From assembly GCA_044448685.1 (NCBI GenBank), contig JBIOHC010000004.1:62001-126000 (forward strand): DNA of 64,000 nucleotides, written 5' to 3'. The position numbers and the translations under genes were made by a program. Shown one piece after another: positions 17,922-27,531 of the stretch (its first letter is position 1; every line of letters begins with the position of its first letter). The notes beneath the pieces were generated by a model that saw only the letters and a list, made by a program, of their open reading frames with translations, did no database searches and had not been told where the DNA came from. This DNA comes from Palsa-965 sp044448685. Its GTDB lineage: Bacteria > Bacteroidota > Bacteroidia > Palsa-965.

Positions 17922-19943
17922 ATGGAATTTGAGCTTACATCTGAATTTTTTCCTACGGGTGATCAGCCCGAGGCTATCAGGCAACTGACGCAAGGCCTTC
18001 GCGAAGGTCATCCGGCACAAACCTTACTGGGTGTAACCGGATCGGGCAAAACGTTCACCATTGCCAATGTCATAAAGGAAGTCAACAAACCCACCCTTGT
18101 TCTCAGCCATAATAAAACGCTCGCAGCCCAGCTCTATGGTGAGTTCAAGCAGTTTTTCCCTAAAAATGCGGTGGAATATTTCGTTTCCTATTATGACTAT
18201 TACCAGCCTGAAGCTTATATCGTCTCTTCCGGCACATATATTGAAAAGGATCTTTCCATCAATGAAGAAATAGAAAAACTCCGGCTGAGCACCAGTTCTG
18301 CTTTGCTGTCCGGAAGAAGGGATATTATTGTCGTATCATCCGTTTCCTGTATTTATGGTATGGGTAACCCATCCGATTTTGCAAGTAATGTCATTCAGGT
18401 AAAAAAAGGGGATGTTATCTCCCGTAATAAGTTCCTGTTTTCGCTGGTAGGAGCCCTTTACTCCAGAACAGAAGCTGATTTTCACAGGGGGAATTTCAGG
18501 GTCAAGGGAGATACCGTCGATATCTATCTGGCTTATGCAGATTATGCCTTGAGGGTTTATTTCTGGGGTGATGAGATTGAAAATATTGAAAGTATAGAAG
18601 CATCGAGCGGCAAAAAAATTGAAAGCTTTGACAGTGTGAACATATATCCGGCCAATATCTTCGTGACTTCTCAGGATTCCATGAAACAAGCCATTTTCCA
18701 GATACAGGATGATATGACTGCCCAGGTGGAATACTTCAAGGAAAGTCAGAAGCCACTGGAGGCAAAGAGGCTGGAGGACCGTGTGACCTATGATATGGAG
18801 ATGATGAGGGAGTTGGGGTATTGTTCCGGTATAGAGAATTATTCCAGGTATTTTGACAAACGGGCACCGGGTACAAGACCTTATTGCCTGCTGGATTATT
18901 TTCCGAAAGATTACCTGATGGTCGTAGATGAAAGCCATGTCACAATTCCCCAGATACATGCCATGTATGGAGGAGACCGCTCCCGGAAAATCAATCTGGT
19001 AGAATATGGATTCCGTTTACCGGCTGCCATGGATAACCGCCCGCTTAAATTTGAGGAATTTCAAGGTATGGTTAATCAGGTCATTTATGTAAGCGCCACT
19101 CCGGCAGACTATGAGCTGAACCAGTCAGAAGGTGTTGTGGTGGAACAGGTCATACGGCCTACAGGGCTTCTCGATCCTCTTATTGAAGTCAGACCGAGCC
19201 TGAACCAGGTTGACGATTTGCTGGAAGAAATCAATAAGACGGTAGCCCGTGAAGAACGGGTATTGGTCACCACCCTGACAAAACGCATGGCGGAAGAATT
19301 GCAAAAATATTTCATGAACCTGGGTGTCCGGTGCCGCTATATTCACAGCGATGTGGAAACACTGGAACGCGTTGAAATATTGAGGGATCTGAGGCTTGGG
19401 CTATTCGATGTGCTGATCGGTATTAACCTGCTTAGAGAAGGTCTTGACCTGCCAGAAGTATCGCTGGTAGCGATTCTTGATGCCGATAAGGAAGGCTTCC
19501 TCCGCTCTACCCGTGCCATGGTTCAGACTGTTGGAAGAGCTGCGAGGAATGTGAACGGAAGGGTTATCATGTATGCAGACAAGATGACGGACTCCATGCA
19601 GAACACAATTGATGAGACGTTAAGAAGAAGACACAAGCAAATTGAATACAATTTCGAACACAATATCTCTCCCGTCAGTATTATTAAGAGCAAGGAAAGC
19701 ATTATGCGAAATGCAAATGCCGGTGTTGGCGGAGGTAAAGGCCCTAAACCCTATGTAGAGCAGGAGCAGCAAAGCCTTGCTGCCGACCCCGTGGTTCAGT
19801 ATATGAGCAGAGAAGAGCTGCAGAAAGCCATAAGCCGTACAAAGAAAGCGATGGAAGCAGCGGCTAAGGAGCTTGATTTTGCTGAAGCAGCCAGACTGAG
19901 AGATGAATTATTTGCCTTCCAGAAAATGCTGGAAAAGAAATAA
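17922..19943 (+). CDS. uvrB: Excinuclease ABC subunit B
   Basis: A 673-residue DNA-repair helicase of the UvrABC complex. Walker A GVTGSGKT (about residues 39-46), the beta-hairpin segment YYDYYQPEAYI, the DEAD-like VVDESH, the helicase motif GRAARN and the C-terminal UVR (UvrC-binding) domain in the last 40 residues are all found at the expected places; length is normal. A TACCTTAG stretch just before the ATG is one mismatch from the -7 consensus, so it may have its own promoter. Confidence 0.97.
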   Translation: MEFELTSEFFPTGDQPEAIRQLTQGLREGHPAQTLLGVTGSGKTFTIANVIKEVNKPTLVLSHNKTLAAQLYGEFKQFFPKNAVEYFVSYYDYYQPEAYIVSSGTYIEKDLSINEEIEKLRLSTSSALLSGRRDIIVVSSVSCIYGMGNPSDFASNVIQVKKGDVISRNKFLFSLVGALYSRTEADFHRGNFRVKGDTVDIYLAYADYALRVYFWGDEIENIESIEASSGKKIESFDSVNIYPANIFVTSQDSMKQAIFQIQDDMTAQVEYFKESQKPLEAKRLEDRVTYDMEMMRELGYCSGIENYSRYFDKRAPGTRPYCLLDYFPKDYLMVVDESHVTIPQIHAMYGGDRSRKINLVEYGFRLPAAMDNRPLKFEEFQGMVNQVIYVSATPADYELNQSEGVVVEQVIRPTGLLDPLIEVRPSLNQVDDLLEEINKTVAREERVLVTTLTKRMAEELQKYFMNLGVRCRYIHSDVETLERVEILRDLRLGLFDVLIGINLLREGLDLPEVSLVAILDADKEGFLRSTRAMVQTVGRAARNVNGRVIMYADKMTDSMQNTIDETLRRRHKQIEYNFEHNISPVSIIKSKESIMRNANAGVGGGKGPKPYVEQEQQSLAADPVVQYMSREELQKAISRTKKAMEAAAKELDFAEAARLRDELFAFQKMLEKK

Positions 19944-20081
19944 TTACCATCCCATGTCATTCTTCATATGGTTCCTGTGTTTACCCGAACCATGACCTGA
20001 ACTGCAAGAGGTAATAAATACTCCGACAAGAAGAATAACAACCAACGTGATCATCTGTTTTTTTGAAAATAAGTTCTGCAT
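19944..20081 (-). CDS. Very small lipoprotein (45 aa)
   Basis: A minus-strand reading frame from ATG 20081 to TAA 19944. It has a basic start (MQNLFSKKQ), a hydrophobic stretch MITLVVILLVGVF and a lipobox ending ITSC (Cys26), then a short mature part rich in Gly, His, Lys and Asn ending DMGW. This is the layout of tiny Bacteroidota lipoproteins of unknown role. Its stop touches the uvrB stop region (convergent). No homologue could be checked. Confidence 0.6.
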   Translation of the reverse strand: MQNLFSKKQMITLVVILLVGVFITSCSSGHGSGKHRNHMKNDMGW

Positions 20082-20236
20082 CGCTTTCTGTTGTTTGAGG
20101 GTTTATCCGCGTGATTATTCATACAAGTATAAATAAATTGGGATAAAAATTTGTGTTTTCCATACTCAACTTTTAAACATTTGAAAAAAAACGCAATCTG
20201 ATTTATACATTATAATGAGCACAAACCATACAATAC

Positions 20237-21148
20237 TTACATACCCTGTGGAGGGTTAAAAACCCGGGGAAGGGTATACCAGTAAGCCCTTGCCTTCCTG
20301 GCATAGATGACCCTGAAAGGAGACAGCAGGGAGAAAACCACAAGCTTGGCCATCACTTCACCGAAACAAAGCAATACTACTGTAAGCCATGGTAATCCAG
20401 GGTGATACTTTCTGAAAAACTTGATCTTGTTTACAATCTGGTTACAGATGGTCACTTTATAATTCTTCCTGGCACTCTGACCAATATGGTGTAAAATACT
20501 GGCATCCGGATAATACAGAAGTTTATAACCCGCTCCGGAGGCACGATAGCAATAATCAACATCCTCTATCCAGAATAATTTCTCGTCCAGCATACCGATC
20601 TTTTCCATAACTGCTCTCCTGAAAAGGATGGCAGCACCCGAAAATGAATCAGCTTCAAATGCGTGTGTCTTATCCTTATCCGCATAATTCTTGAAGCCAA
20701 GCAACGGACTAAGATAAAGCATTTCAAAAAAGATCCCTTTAATACTCGGATACCTCCAAACGGATGCCTGTAAGCTTCCATCACTGTTCAGGAGTTTTGG
20801 CCCTATCAAAGCCGTTTCGGTATGAAGATCCATATAGTTAATCATCTTTTCCAGTGAATTGTCGGAGAATTCCGTATCCGGATTAAGCATAAACACATAA
20901 CGTCCTGTACTGATAGTGAAAGCCTGGTTATTCGCTCTCGGGAAACCGGCGTTCTGTTTATTCTCTATAATAATAACTTCCGGGAATTTGTTCCGAACAG
21001 CCTCTGCACTCCTGTCGGAAGAGTTATTATCAACCAGGATAATCTCCAGAGAATAAAGACCTGAATTAAAAGAAACCAAAGTTTCCAGGCAACGTATCAG
21101 GAGGTCCTTCACATTATAATTTACAATCACAACGCTTACATCCTTCAT
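20237..21148 (-). CDS. Family 2 glycosyltransferase, WbbL/rhamnosyltransferase-like
   Basis: A 303-residue GT-A enzyme: SVVIVNYNVKDLL at the N-terminus, VDNNSSD for nucleotide binding, LNPDTEF as DxD-equivalent, and WIEDVDYCYRASGAGYKLLY near residue 200 as acceptor or base region. The C-terminal helix region near residue 260 is hydrophobic and may touch the membrane. It probably adds a deoxyhexose to a lipid-linked glycan on the cytosolic face. It is the last gene of the minus-strand polysaccharide cluster and overlaps the next gene by 4 bases. Confidence 0.87.
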   Translation of the reverse strand: MKDVSVVIVNYNVKDLLIRCLETLVSFNSGLYSLEIILVDNNSSDRSAEAVRNKFPEVIIIENKQNAGFPRANNQAFTISTGRYVFMLNPDTEFSDNSLEKMINYMDLHTETALIGPKLLNSDGSLQASVWRYPSIKGIFFEMLYLSPLLGFKNYADKDKTHAFEADSFSGAAILFRRAVMEKIGMLDEKLFWIEDVDYCYRASGAGYKLLYYPDASILHHIGQSARKNYKVTICNQIVNKIKFFRKYHPGLPWLTVVLLCFGEVMAKLVVFSLLSPFRVIYARKARAYWYTLPRVFNPPQGM

Positions 21149-22185
21149 AGCGTGCTCCCTCCTTTCGAAGTTTGTTGTCTTCTCTTCTGTATGATTCTGA
21201 AAAATAATTTTGTCCTCACTCTCCCTTTCCTCACTTTTTCAAACTTCGGAAATGTCTTGATCACCTCCCATTGCGCTGTTACCTGGTCCGGAAAGGACTG
21301 ATGAAAAAGAATGGATTCATACAGTTTGAGGTAATGATATTCCTTCAGGCGTAAACGGTCCGGGAGCCTGAGCGCTTCACGGAAACCGGAAAACAAGGGA
21401 TCATACAAAAGTTTTCCACTAACGATAGCCGGATCAGCACAGGAAGCGGAAAACTTCCTGCTGTTGATGGTATTGAATGTGGCAGAAGCGGTATGTACGC
21501 GGAAAGTTGTGAGTGATTTGGAAATAACCGCCAGTCCATACCTGCTTCCAATGCGCAACCAGTATTCCAGGTCACAAATCTGGGCAAGAGCTTTATCAAA
21601 GAGTCCAAGTTCTGAACTAAGGGATTTACGAAACATTACTGTGGTAGGCTCTCCGATAAAATTCAGACAGGTATACTTCACAGCAAGTCTGGAAACGGAT
21701 TCAGGAGGAAGGAATGTAAGACCGGTACCTGGCAATATACGCTCCAGGCTTAGTACTTCATGTTCAAAATAATGCTTCAGAGCAGGCGGCACATGATCTT
21801 CTATGCGGAAGTTTCGTCCGGATACAATAAGGGCATTGCCTTGTCCTCCGGCATCAACCATTTTCTGCAAGCAATCCGGATCAAGCAAATCATCCTGAAA
21901 CAGGTATTTAATCCAGGTCCCGGAAGCCAGTTCCAGGCAACGGTTCCAGTTGCCTACAAGGCCCCTGTTAACTTCATTGCGGTAAAGCTTCAGTTTAGCA
22001 TATTTAAGACTGTATTGTTCCAGCAATTCATACGAGCCATCTGTAGATCCGTCATCCACCACTATTATCTCATAATCCTGGAAATGTTGTGCAAGTGCCG
22101 ACTCTAAACAATCAAGCAGGTAGGTTCCTCCGTTGTAAACAGGAATACAAATGCTGACCGACACAGGCTTCATAGGTTCATTCAT
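21145..22185 (-). CDS. Family 2 glycosyltransferase
   Basis: A 346-residue protein with a canonical GT2 start (VSICIPVYNGGTYLLDCLES), VVDDGSTDGS for UDP/TDP-sugar binding and FQDDLLDPDCL as the DxD region. The C-terminal third is basic and of unknown function. Sugar and acceptor cannot be told. It overlaps the downstream GT2 gene by 4 bases and abuts the RgpF-like gene, so it belongs to one operon with them. Confidence 0.87.
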   Translation of the reverse strand: MNEPMKPVSVSICIPVYNGGTYLLDCLESALAQHFQDYEIIVVDDGSTDGSYELLEQYSLKYAKLKLYRNEVNRGLVGNWNRCLELASGTWIKYLFQDDLLDPDCLQKMVDAGGQGNALIVSGRNFRIEDHVPPALKHYFEHEVLSLERILPGTGLTFLPPESVSRLAVKYTCLNFIGEPTTVMFRKSLSSELGLFDKALAQICDLEYWLRIGSRYGLAVISKSLTTFRVHTASATFNTINSRKFSASCADPAIVSGKLLYDPLFSGFREALRLPDRLRLKEYHYLKLYESILFHQSFPDQVTAQWEVIKTFPKFEKVRKGRVRTKLFFRIIQKRRQQTSKGGSTL

Positions 22186-23082
22186 TTATTTCCCAAATAT
22201 CAATTTAATAGCCTTTCTCAAACCAGGAATTTTTTTTACAAAACGAATGAGTGAGGCAAATAAACTATAATACGCATTTCTAAATTGATTGAAATATCGC
22301 TTAATATCCTCTTCAAACAATGTAAAATCAAAGTCCCCTTTCTCCTCCTTTACAGCCTTTTTCATCATCTTCAGATAGTATCCCGGGGTCAGGCGAAATC
22401 CAATGCTGCTCAGTGCAAAATATTCTGACTTACGGAAAGTTCCGAAAATTATTTTCTTTTTGATCATCGGAAACCCATCGATAATCAATGGCTCTATTCC
22501 TGAATAAGCAGCATTGAGCTGTTTGCTGCATACAGAGCAGGAATAAACAGAGCCGATCCTCATTCCATGTTCCTGCATATATACAGATAGCCCAACTTCA
22601 TAGGTCCGTATCACTTCCTGAATACTCTGCCCTACAGGATGCATGTTAAAATAGTCCTGAAGCAGGGCAAATGCCTTTTTATCTACCATCCAGAAGTAGG
22701 ATTGAATATGGTATTGAATCTGAAAACTGTCGAGGATACCTGCAAACTCCCAGGCCTCCGACTCCAACCGGTTAAAAACCGAATCCAGACTCCGGAACAG
22801 AATACAGGAGTCATTTACCAGTACCAGTCTGTCGTAACCTTCAGGAGGGTGGTGAACCATGCATTTGGCCCACATACCGAAATCCCAGCCTTCATTTTTA
22901 ACAAACAAGGGTTCCACACCTGTATCCTTCAGAAATAATAAAGAACCGGCATCCAGCTGCTTCGAATTCGTAATAAAAATAACCTTTTCGCAATGGCTGG
23001 ATAATTCTTTCAGATAAAACCGTATATAATACGGTATCTGATCCAATTCAAAATAACTGCTGAAATAACAGATCGTTCTCAT
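22186..23082 (-). CDS. Rhamnan-synthesis protein F (RgpF)-like glycosyltransferase
   Basis: A 298-residue protein resembling the RgpF family (PF05045): CYFSSYFELDQIPYYIRFYL at the start, KNEGWDFGMW (the conserved N-x-G-x-D-x-G block) and LVNDSCILFRSLDSVF. The family is tied to rhamnose-containing polysaccharides and O-antigens and acts in the cytosol. The gene is co-directional and abuts its neighbours with 0-1 base spacing. Confidence 0.82.
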   Translation of the reverse strand: MRTICYFSSYFELDQIPYYIRFYLKELSSHCEKVIFITNSKQLDAGSLLFLKDTGVEPLFVKNEGWDFGMWAKCMVHHPPEGYDRLVLVNDSCILFRSLDSVFNRLESEAWEFAGILDSFQIQYHIQSYFWMVDKKAFALLQDYFNMHPVGQSIQEVIRTYEVGLSVYMQEHGMRIGSVYSCSVCSKQLNAAYSGIEPLIIDGFPMIKKKIIFGTFRKSEYFALSSIGFRLTPGYYLKMMKKAVKEEKGDFDFTLFEEDIKRYFNQFRNAYYSLFASLIRFVKKIPGLRKAIKLIFGK

Positions 23083-24221
23083 CAGCCCGGATTAATAATT
23101 TGATTCAGGAGCTTATTCCAAACCGGAGCTATCCTGGTTATATCAAACTCCCTTGCTCTCAGCTTTTGTTTTTCAGCATCAGCGCTCCATTCATGATTCA
23201 TACATGCATTCATTTCCTGCGCAAGGCCCAGAGCCCTGTTGTCGGCACTTACAATCCTTCCGATGTCCTTACCCAGAAGCTCCGACACACCTCCGCAATC
23301 ATTTACCACTACAGGTAAACCCAAAAGCATAGCTTCGAGCGTAGCCAATGAAAAAGATTCCTTTTTGGAGCTGAGCAGAAACCCATCTGCCATATTGAAT
23401 AAAAGAAGGTATTGATCTCCTGTTTTGCCTAACCATAAAAAACGGTTTTCCAACCCAAGTCGCTTGCATTCCTTTTTGCATTCCTGCTCGAAAATAACAT
23501 CCTGAGACCCGCCCAGCCAGGCAAAAAAAGCCTTGGGCTGAAGAGAGAGTAAGTGCACCGCGGCCTGCATAAATAAAAACGGGTCCTTATTCCTGTCCAG
23601 TGTTCCGCTCATCACCCAGAGAACATCTGTAGGGTCAATCCCCATTTCCTTCCGCTTCAGGAAGTATAGTGTTTTATCACGTACAATGACTGATGTATCG
23701 ATGGCAGGGTAACAAACGGAGACTTTTTCCGTTCGCCCATACAGGGCCAGCACAGCCTTGGTGGCTTCGGAGTTGGCCAGAATCCATTCCGGATATTCAA
23801 CCAGGTCACGTACCTCCTGTTCAGTCCGGAAGGCAAACATTTGTTCCAGTTCATGGACATGTACAACAAGCCGTATACCGTGCTTCCGTGCATAACTTAC
23901 CAGACCCGGCATGGCAATGGTATTGATATACCATATGGAGCTGGACAAGGGTCTGAGTTTAACAGGCAGGAGAAATTCTCTTTCCACATAATGCCTCACT
24001 CGGCTGAAAAATCCGTTCCCTGGCCTTTGGGATAAGAGACTGACCTGGCTGATAGAAGCCGGAAGTTTTCCGGTCAGTTCACCGGGGTAGAGATTGGCCA
24101 GTGTGGCACTGTATTTCGTATCAAGGTGTTTCAACAGATTAAGCAATACAACTTCAGACCCTGTGCGGCCCAGGGATTGGGTAAAGAAGGTTATTCTGGA
24201 AACTGTTTTATCGGCCGGCAT
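23082..24221 (-). CDS. Family 4 glycosyltransferase
   Basis: A 379-residue GT-B enzyme. The N-terminal domain begins ITFFTQSLGRTGSEVVLLNLL; the C-terminal domain holds SGTLDRNKDPFLFMQA, FLWLGKTGDQY and the EX7E-like stretch KKESFSLATLEAMLLGLPVV with the retaining-enzyme Glu. It is cytosolic and adds a sugar to the growing glycan. It overlaps the RgpF-like gene by one base. Confidence 0.87.
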   Translation of the reverse strand: MPADKTVSRITFFTQSLGRTGSEVVLLNLLKHLDTKYSATLANLYPGELTGKLPASISQVSLLSQRPGNGFFSRVRHYVEREFLLPVKLRPLSSSIWYINTIAMPGLVSYARKHGIRLVVHVHELEQMFAFRTEQEVRDLVEYPEWILANSEATKAVLALYGRTEKVSVCYPAIDTSVIVRDKTLYFLKRKEMGIDPTDVLWVMSGTLDRNKDPFLFMQAAVHLLSLQPKAFFAWLGGSQDVIFEQECKKECKRLGLENRFLWLGKTGDQYLLLFNMADGFLLSSKKESFSLATLEAMLLGLPVVVNDCGGVSELLGKDIGRIVSADNRALGLAQEMNACMNHEWSADAEKQKLRAREFDITRIAPVWNKLLNQIINPG

Positions 24222-24249
24222 CTGCTTACTTTTAATTATACTGTAGCGG

Positions 24250-25050
24250 TTATTTCCGGGATTTGAAAATCCGGGAGACTATCGTTTTTAATATAGGCCG
24301 TCTATCCAGCCAATTTCCCATCCTGACAGCACCGGAACGCTGAAGAACAACAAGCTTCGTAAGCGATTCAATCATACCCGGGCTTAAATACTGTCTATGA
24401 ATCCGGTCTCTTTCCTCCCTGATTTTTTCCAGATTTTCAGGCCTGGAACTCAGCCCGTCAGCAACATGAATACTTACCGGAAAAGCCAGGCGTTTGGATG
24501 AAACCTGATTAATGGCAAGGGCATGAAAAAAGAATTCATAATCGGCTGCAATAGCATAACTCTGGTTATAACCACCCATTTCTTTCAGCAGTTCCCTGAG
24601 AATAAAAGTTGATGGATGCCAGATATTATCTCCAAAGAGGTATTCCATACTCAGTTTCTCAGGTATACCGGCAAGTTTTCTGCTTCCATCGGGATATTCA
24701 AAATACACCTCTCCGTAAAGTATCTGTTCGGAAGCATTCTGAGCCCGGACCTGTTGCATAACATCGGAAGAGGCCAGACTGTCACCCGAATTCAGAAACA
24801 AACAATAAGTGCCGCTGGCAAGTGCCAATCCCTTATTCATGGCATGATAAATACCCTGATCAGGTTCTGCTACCCAGGCTGTAAAACGGGAGGCATTTTC
24901 CTGAATCAGTTCCCTGCTCCCATCTGTGGAACCTCCGTCAATTATAATGTATTCAAAATCTGAAGCCTTTTGACTCCAGACACTTTCAAGGGTCTTTTGC
25001 AACCCTGCTCTGTTATTATAATTAATGGTGATAATGGAAAACTCCGGCAT
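24250..25050 (-). CDS. Family 2 glycosyltransferase, WcaA-like
   Basis: A 266-residue GT2 with SIITINYNNRAGLQKTLESV, IIDGGSTDGS and LNSGDSL (the DxD position occupied by SGD, as in many WcaA/colanic-acid-type enzymes). The C-terminus is basic (SRIFKSRK). It abuts the DegT aminotransferase stop and is probably cotranscribed; the gap of 28 bases to the next gene is one of the larger ones in this cluster. Confidence 0.87.
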   Translation of the reverse strand: MPEFSIITINYNNRAGLQKTLESVWSQKASDFEYIIIDGGSTDGSRELIQENASRFTAWVAEPDQGIYHAMNKGLALASGTYCLFLNSGDSLASSDVMQQVRAQNASEQILYGEVYFEYPDGSRKLAGIPEKLSMEYLFGDNIWHPSTFILRELLKEMGGYNQSYAIAADYEFFFHALAINQVSSKRLAFPVSIHVADGLSSRPENLEKIREERDRIHRQYLSPGMIESLTKLVVLQRSGAVRMGNWLDRRPILKTIVSRIFKSRK

Positions 25051-26136
25051 TTAGAAACTGTTGAGGAGTTCAATGACCTTATGTATATCGTCTTCGGTAT
25101 GGAAATAGGAAACAGGGAGACTTAGTGTTGTGTTATGTATTTCCTCCGCCAGGGGAGTATGGTACTTATCCAGTATTCCTTTCATGGCCTGCTGATGAAC
25201 AGGTGCAACGGGGTAATGTATTTCCGTTCCTACCCCTTTGGAAAGCAGCCAGGATTTGAGCTCATCTCTGCGGGAATGGCGTATAGAGAATATATGATAC
25301 ACATCGTGGTAATCCGGATGAAAGACAGGAAGAATATAATCTGACTTCAAGGCAGAGAGGTACAGTCCTGCAAGCTTTCTTTTATGCGCATTGATGGCAT
25401 CGAGGTGCCGGAGCTTGATTTGCAAAAAGGCAGCCTGAATTTCATCCAGGCGTGAATTATACCCGATCAGTTCGTTGTAATACTTTACCCCTGATCCGTA
25501 ATTACGGAGTTTTTTGAGTCCTTCTGCCAAATCCTTATCCCTGCAGGTAATCGCTCCGGCATCGGCCAGTGCACCCAGGTTCTTTGTAGGATAAAAGCTG
25601 AATGCCCCCATATCACCGAATGCTCCGGCCTTAACTCCTTTAAAGGTTGCACCATGAGCCTGGGCACAATCTTCGATAACAGGAAGGTTGTGTTTCTTTG
25701 CAATAGAAAGTATACGGTCCATCGCACACATTTTACCATATAGATGAACCACAACAATGGCTCTTGTCCTGGGTGTGATCATCGCTTCGATCAAATCCGG
25801 ATTAATATTATAAGTCTTAATATCCGGCTCGACAGGAACGGGAACAAGCCCATTGTGCAGAACAGATAATATAGTGGCTATATAGGTATTGGAAGGTACA
25901 ATGACTTCAGAGCCTTTTTCCAAACCCAGGGTATGAAGCGAAAGGGTTATGGCATCGAGTCCGTTCGCTACCCCTATACAGTGTGGCGTTCCGCAATAGG
26001 CAGCAAATTCCTGTTCAAATAGCCTTACCCTGTTACCCAGAATATACCATCCGCTTTCCAGCGTTTCCGAAAAAACACGTTTATAATCCTCAAAAAAAGG
26101 TCTGTTAACCTTTTGCAGATTTTCGTATTCAATCAT
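25051..26136 (-). CDS. DegT/DnrJ/EryC1/StrS sugar aminotransferase (FdtB-like)
   Basis: A 361-residue PLP enzyme. SNTYIATILSVL, IEDCAQAHGATFKG, the PLP-binding Lys in SFYPTKNLGALADAGA and LRNYGS are conserved features. With the FdtA-like ketoisomerase immediately upstream, the likely reaction is transamination of a dTDP-3-keto-6-deoxyhexose to a 3-amino-3,6-dideoxyhexose such as dTDP-Fuc3N or Qui3N. The genes overlap by 4 bases, supporting this pairing. Confidence 0.87.
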   Translation of the reverse strand: MIEYENLQKVNRPFFEDYKRVFSETLESGWYILGNRVRLFEQEFAAYCGTPHCIGVANGLDAITLSLHTLGLEKGSEVIVPSNTYIATILSVLHNGLVPVPVEPDIKTYNINPDLIEAMITPRTRAIVVVHLYGKMCAMDRILSIAKKHNLPVIEDCAQAHGATFKGVKAGAFGDMGAFSFYPTKNLGALADAGAITCRDKDLAEGLKKLRNYGSGVKYYNELIGYNSRLDEIQAAFLQIKLRHLDAINAHKRKLAGLYLSALKSDYILPVFHPDYHDVYHIFSIRHSRRDELKSWLLSKGVGTEIHYPVAPVHQQAMKGILDKYHTPLAEEIHNTTLSLPVSYFHTEDDIHKVIELLNSF

Positions 26137-26498
26137 AGGTAAGGTTCAAAAATATAATCTTTTTCATCGAATTCTTCCGAAGCGAATACCATCAGAATGG
26201 CATCCGGGGTAAAATCCTGCATAGTATGCCAGTCGCGCGGTTCCAGAATCAGACAGCGGGAAGGCTTGTCAAGCTTAAATAATTCCTCCTTTTCCCCGTT
26301 ATTGTTCCGGATTGAACAGGACCCTTGTATGCAAACGGCAGCCTGGTATGTCTTATGATGGCGATGCCCTCCGCGCTGAGAATCATCCACACCATAAATA
26401 TAAAAAACACGTTTTATCGGGAAAGGGATAACCTTTTCAATAACCGTGAGGTTTCCTCTTTTATCCGTAAAGGTTTTTAAGTCGATAATGTTCGCCAT
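26133..26498 (-). CDS. fdtA: dTDP-4-keto-6-deoxyhexose 3,4-ketoisomerase (FdtA/QdtA, WxcM-like)
   Basis: A 121-residue cupin. DKRGNLTVIE, RVFYIYGV, RGGHRHHKTYQAAVCIQGS and DWHTMQDF are typical of the WxcM/FdtA family, with the His pair that acts in the isomerisation. It would turn dTDP-4-keto-6-deoxyglucose into the 3-keto sugar used by the downstream aminotransferase. No RmlA, RmlB or FdtC acetyltransferase lies in this cluster, so the precursor must come from elsewhere. Confidence 0.85.
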   Translation of the reverse strand: MANIIDLKTFTDKRGNLTVIEKVIPFPIKRVFYIYGVDDSQRGGHRHHKTYQAAVCIQGSCSIRNNNGEKEELFKLDKPSRCLILEPRDWHTMQDFTPDAILMVFASEEFDEKDYIFEPYL

Positions 26499-26499
26499 T

Positions 26500-27531
26500 T
26501 CAATAAGTAATGCGCTGATAATGCATGTGAAGCTTCCTTATTCCTAACCTTTTGCCTTTTAAGTCGGCATAACGGATCAGATAATAGAGATAATACAAGG
26601 GCAAAGGTAATAAACTCCGGGGTTCCCGTCCTTGCACATCACGGCATCCATGGGGATCGAGATGAGGGTACTTGCTCCGGACTTCTCTTCCGGTCTTTAG
26701 CAAGGCTTTCAGATACAGTTTATAAAAAACAGACTTCACCTGTCCGTTTATTTCGTACAGAGAGGATGTAAGCAAGACAAGATTGTCTTTGTAAAATTTC
26801 AGGTCATGGAAATGATAAAAAACCGGGTTAAAAAGCAGGCCGGTTGAATTCACTTTGCCTGTTAGTATCCCTCCTTCCACACTGAAGCTGTATTGCTGAA
26901 TATTCCAGGGGGCAAGCCCTCCTCCCGGATGCTTTAATTCATTTACATGTCCAAACTGATCCTGCCAGTAATCGAGGTATTTCTGATCACCGAACTTGCC
27001 TTCTTCGACCCTTGCATAGCACCAGAGCAGACAGGAATTTCTCCAGCTTTCCAGAATAATCATTCCTGTTTTATCATTCCGAAAGGTCATGAACTGAACA
27101 CAATATTTTCCGCTGGCTTTGCTCTGATCATATTCCCTGCTGTAACGGTGTTCTGTAATCTGTACAGAATCTGTTCCCATTTCAGAAAGGAGGACTTCCG
27201 GGTTGGCATAAAAACACAGATCGGCATCTACATAAGTACATGCCGGAAGATTGAATTTCCGGATACAGAAAAGAATGGTAGACGGGGTGCTGGTCCAGCA
27301 ATACTCCGCTGCAGAACGGCTTGGTTTTACCCGGAGTAATTCGGGATCTTCGAACTCGGACAGGGGAATGACAGTCAGTCCGGGCAGATTCTCTTTTTTA
27401 AAGAAATCGAAGACCTGCTGATCGAAGGCAAAGACATATAAATGGCTTTCCGGTGCATAAGTACGCAGAGACTGGTAAAGTACCAATCCGCGGCTTAAAT
27501 AGGCGGTATTGAAAAGCGTGCAAAAATTCAT
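26500..27531 (-). CDS. GT-A fold glycosyltransferase-like protein
   Basis: A 343-residue protein with a nucleotide-diphospho-sugar transferase layout: FCTLFNTAYLSRGLVLYQSL at the start, YVDADLCFY as a DxD metal site near residue 120, then EHRYS and the HPGGGLAPWN segment typical of glycosyltransferases that read a donor such as UDP-hexose. It has no signal peptide or clear membrane segment. It overlaps the next gene by 4 bases. The exact family is uncertain (GT8-like). Confidence 0.7.
   Translation of the reverse strand: MNFCTLFNTAYLSRGLVLYQSLRTYAPESHLYVFAFDQQVFDFFKKENLPGLTVIPLSEFEDPELLRVKPSRSAAEYCWTSTPSTILFCIRKFNLPACTYVDADLCFYANPEVLLSEMGTDSVQITEHRYSREYDQSKASGKYCVQFMTFRNDKTGMIILESWRNSCLLWCYARVEEGKFGDQKYLDYWQDQFGHVNELKHPGGGLAPWNIQQYSFSVEGGILTGKVNSTGLLFNPVFYHFHDLKFYKDNLVLLTSSLYEINGQVKSVFYKLYLKALLKTGREVRSKYPHLDPHGCRDVQGREPRSLLPLPLYYLYYLIRYADLKGKRLGIRKLHMHYQRITY

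Noticed and set aside
19944..20236. tRNA or other RNA gene between uvrB and the glycan cluster
   Set aside because: No cloverleaf or known RNA pattern seen; only the small lipoprotein frame and AT-rich sequence.
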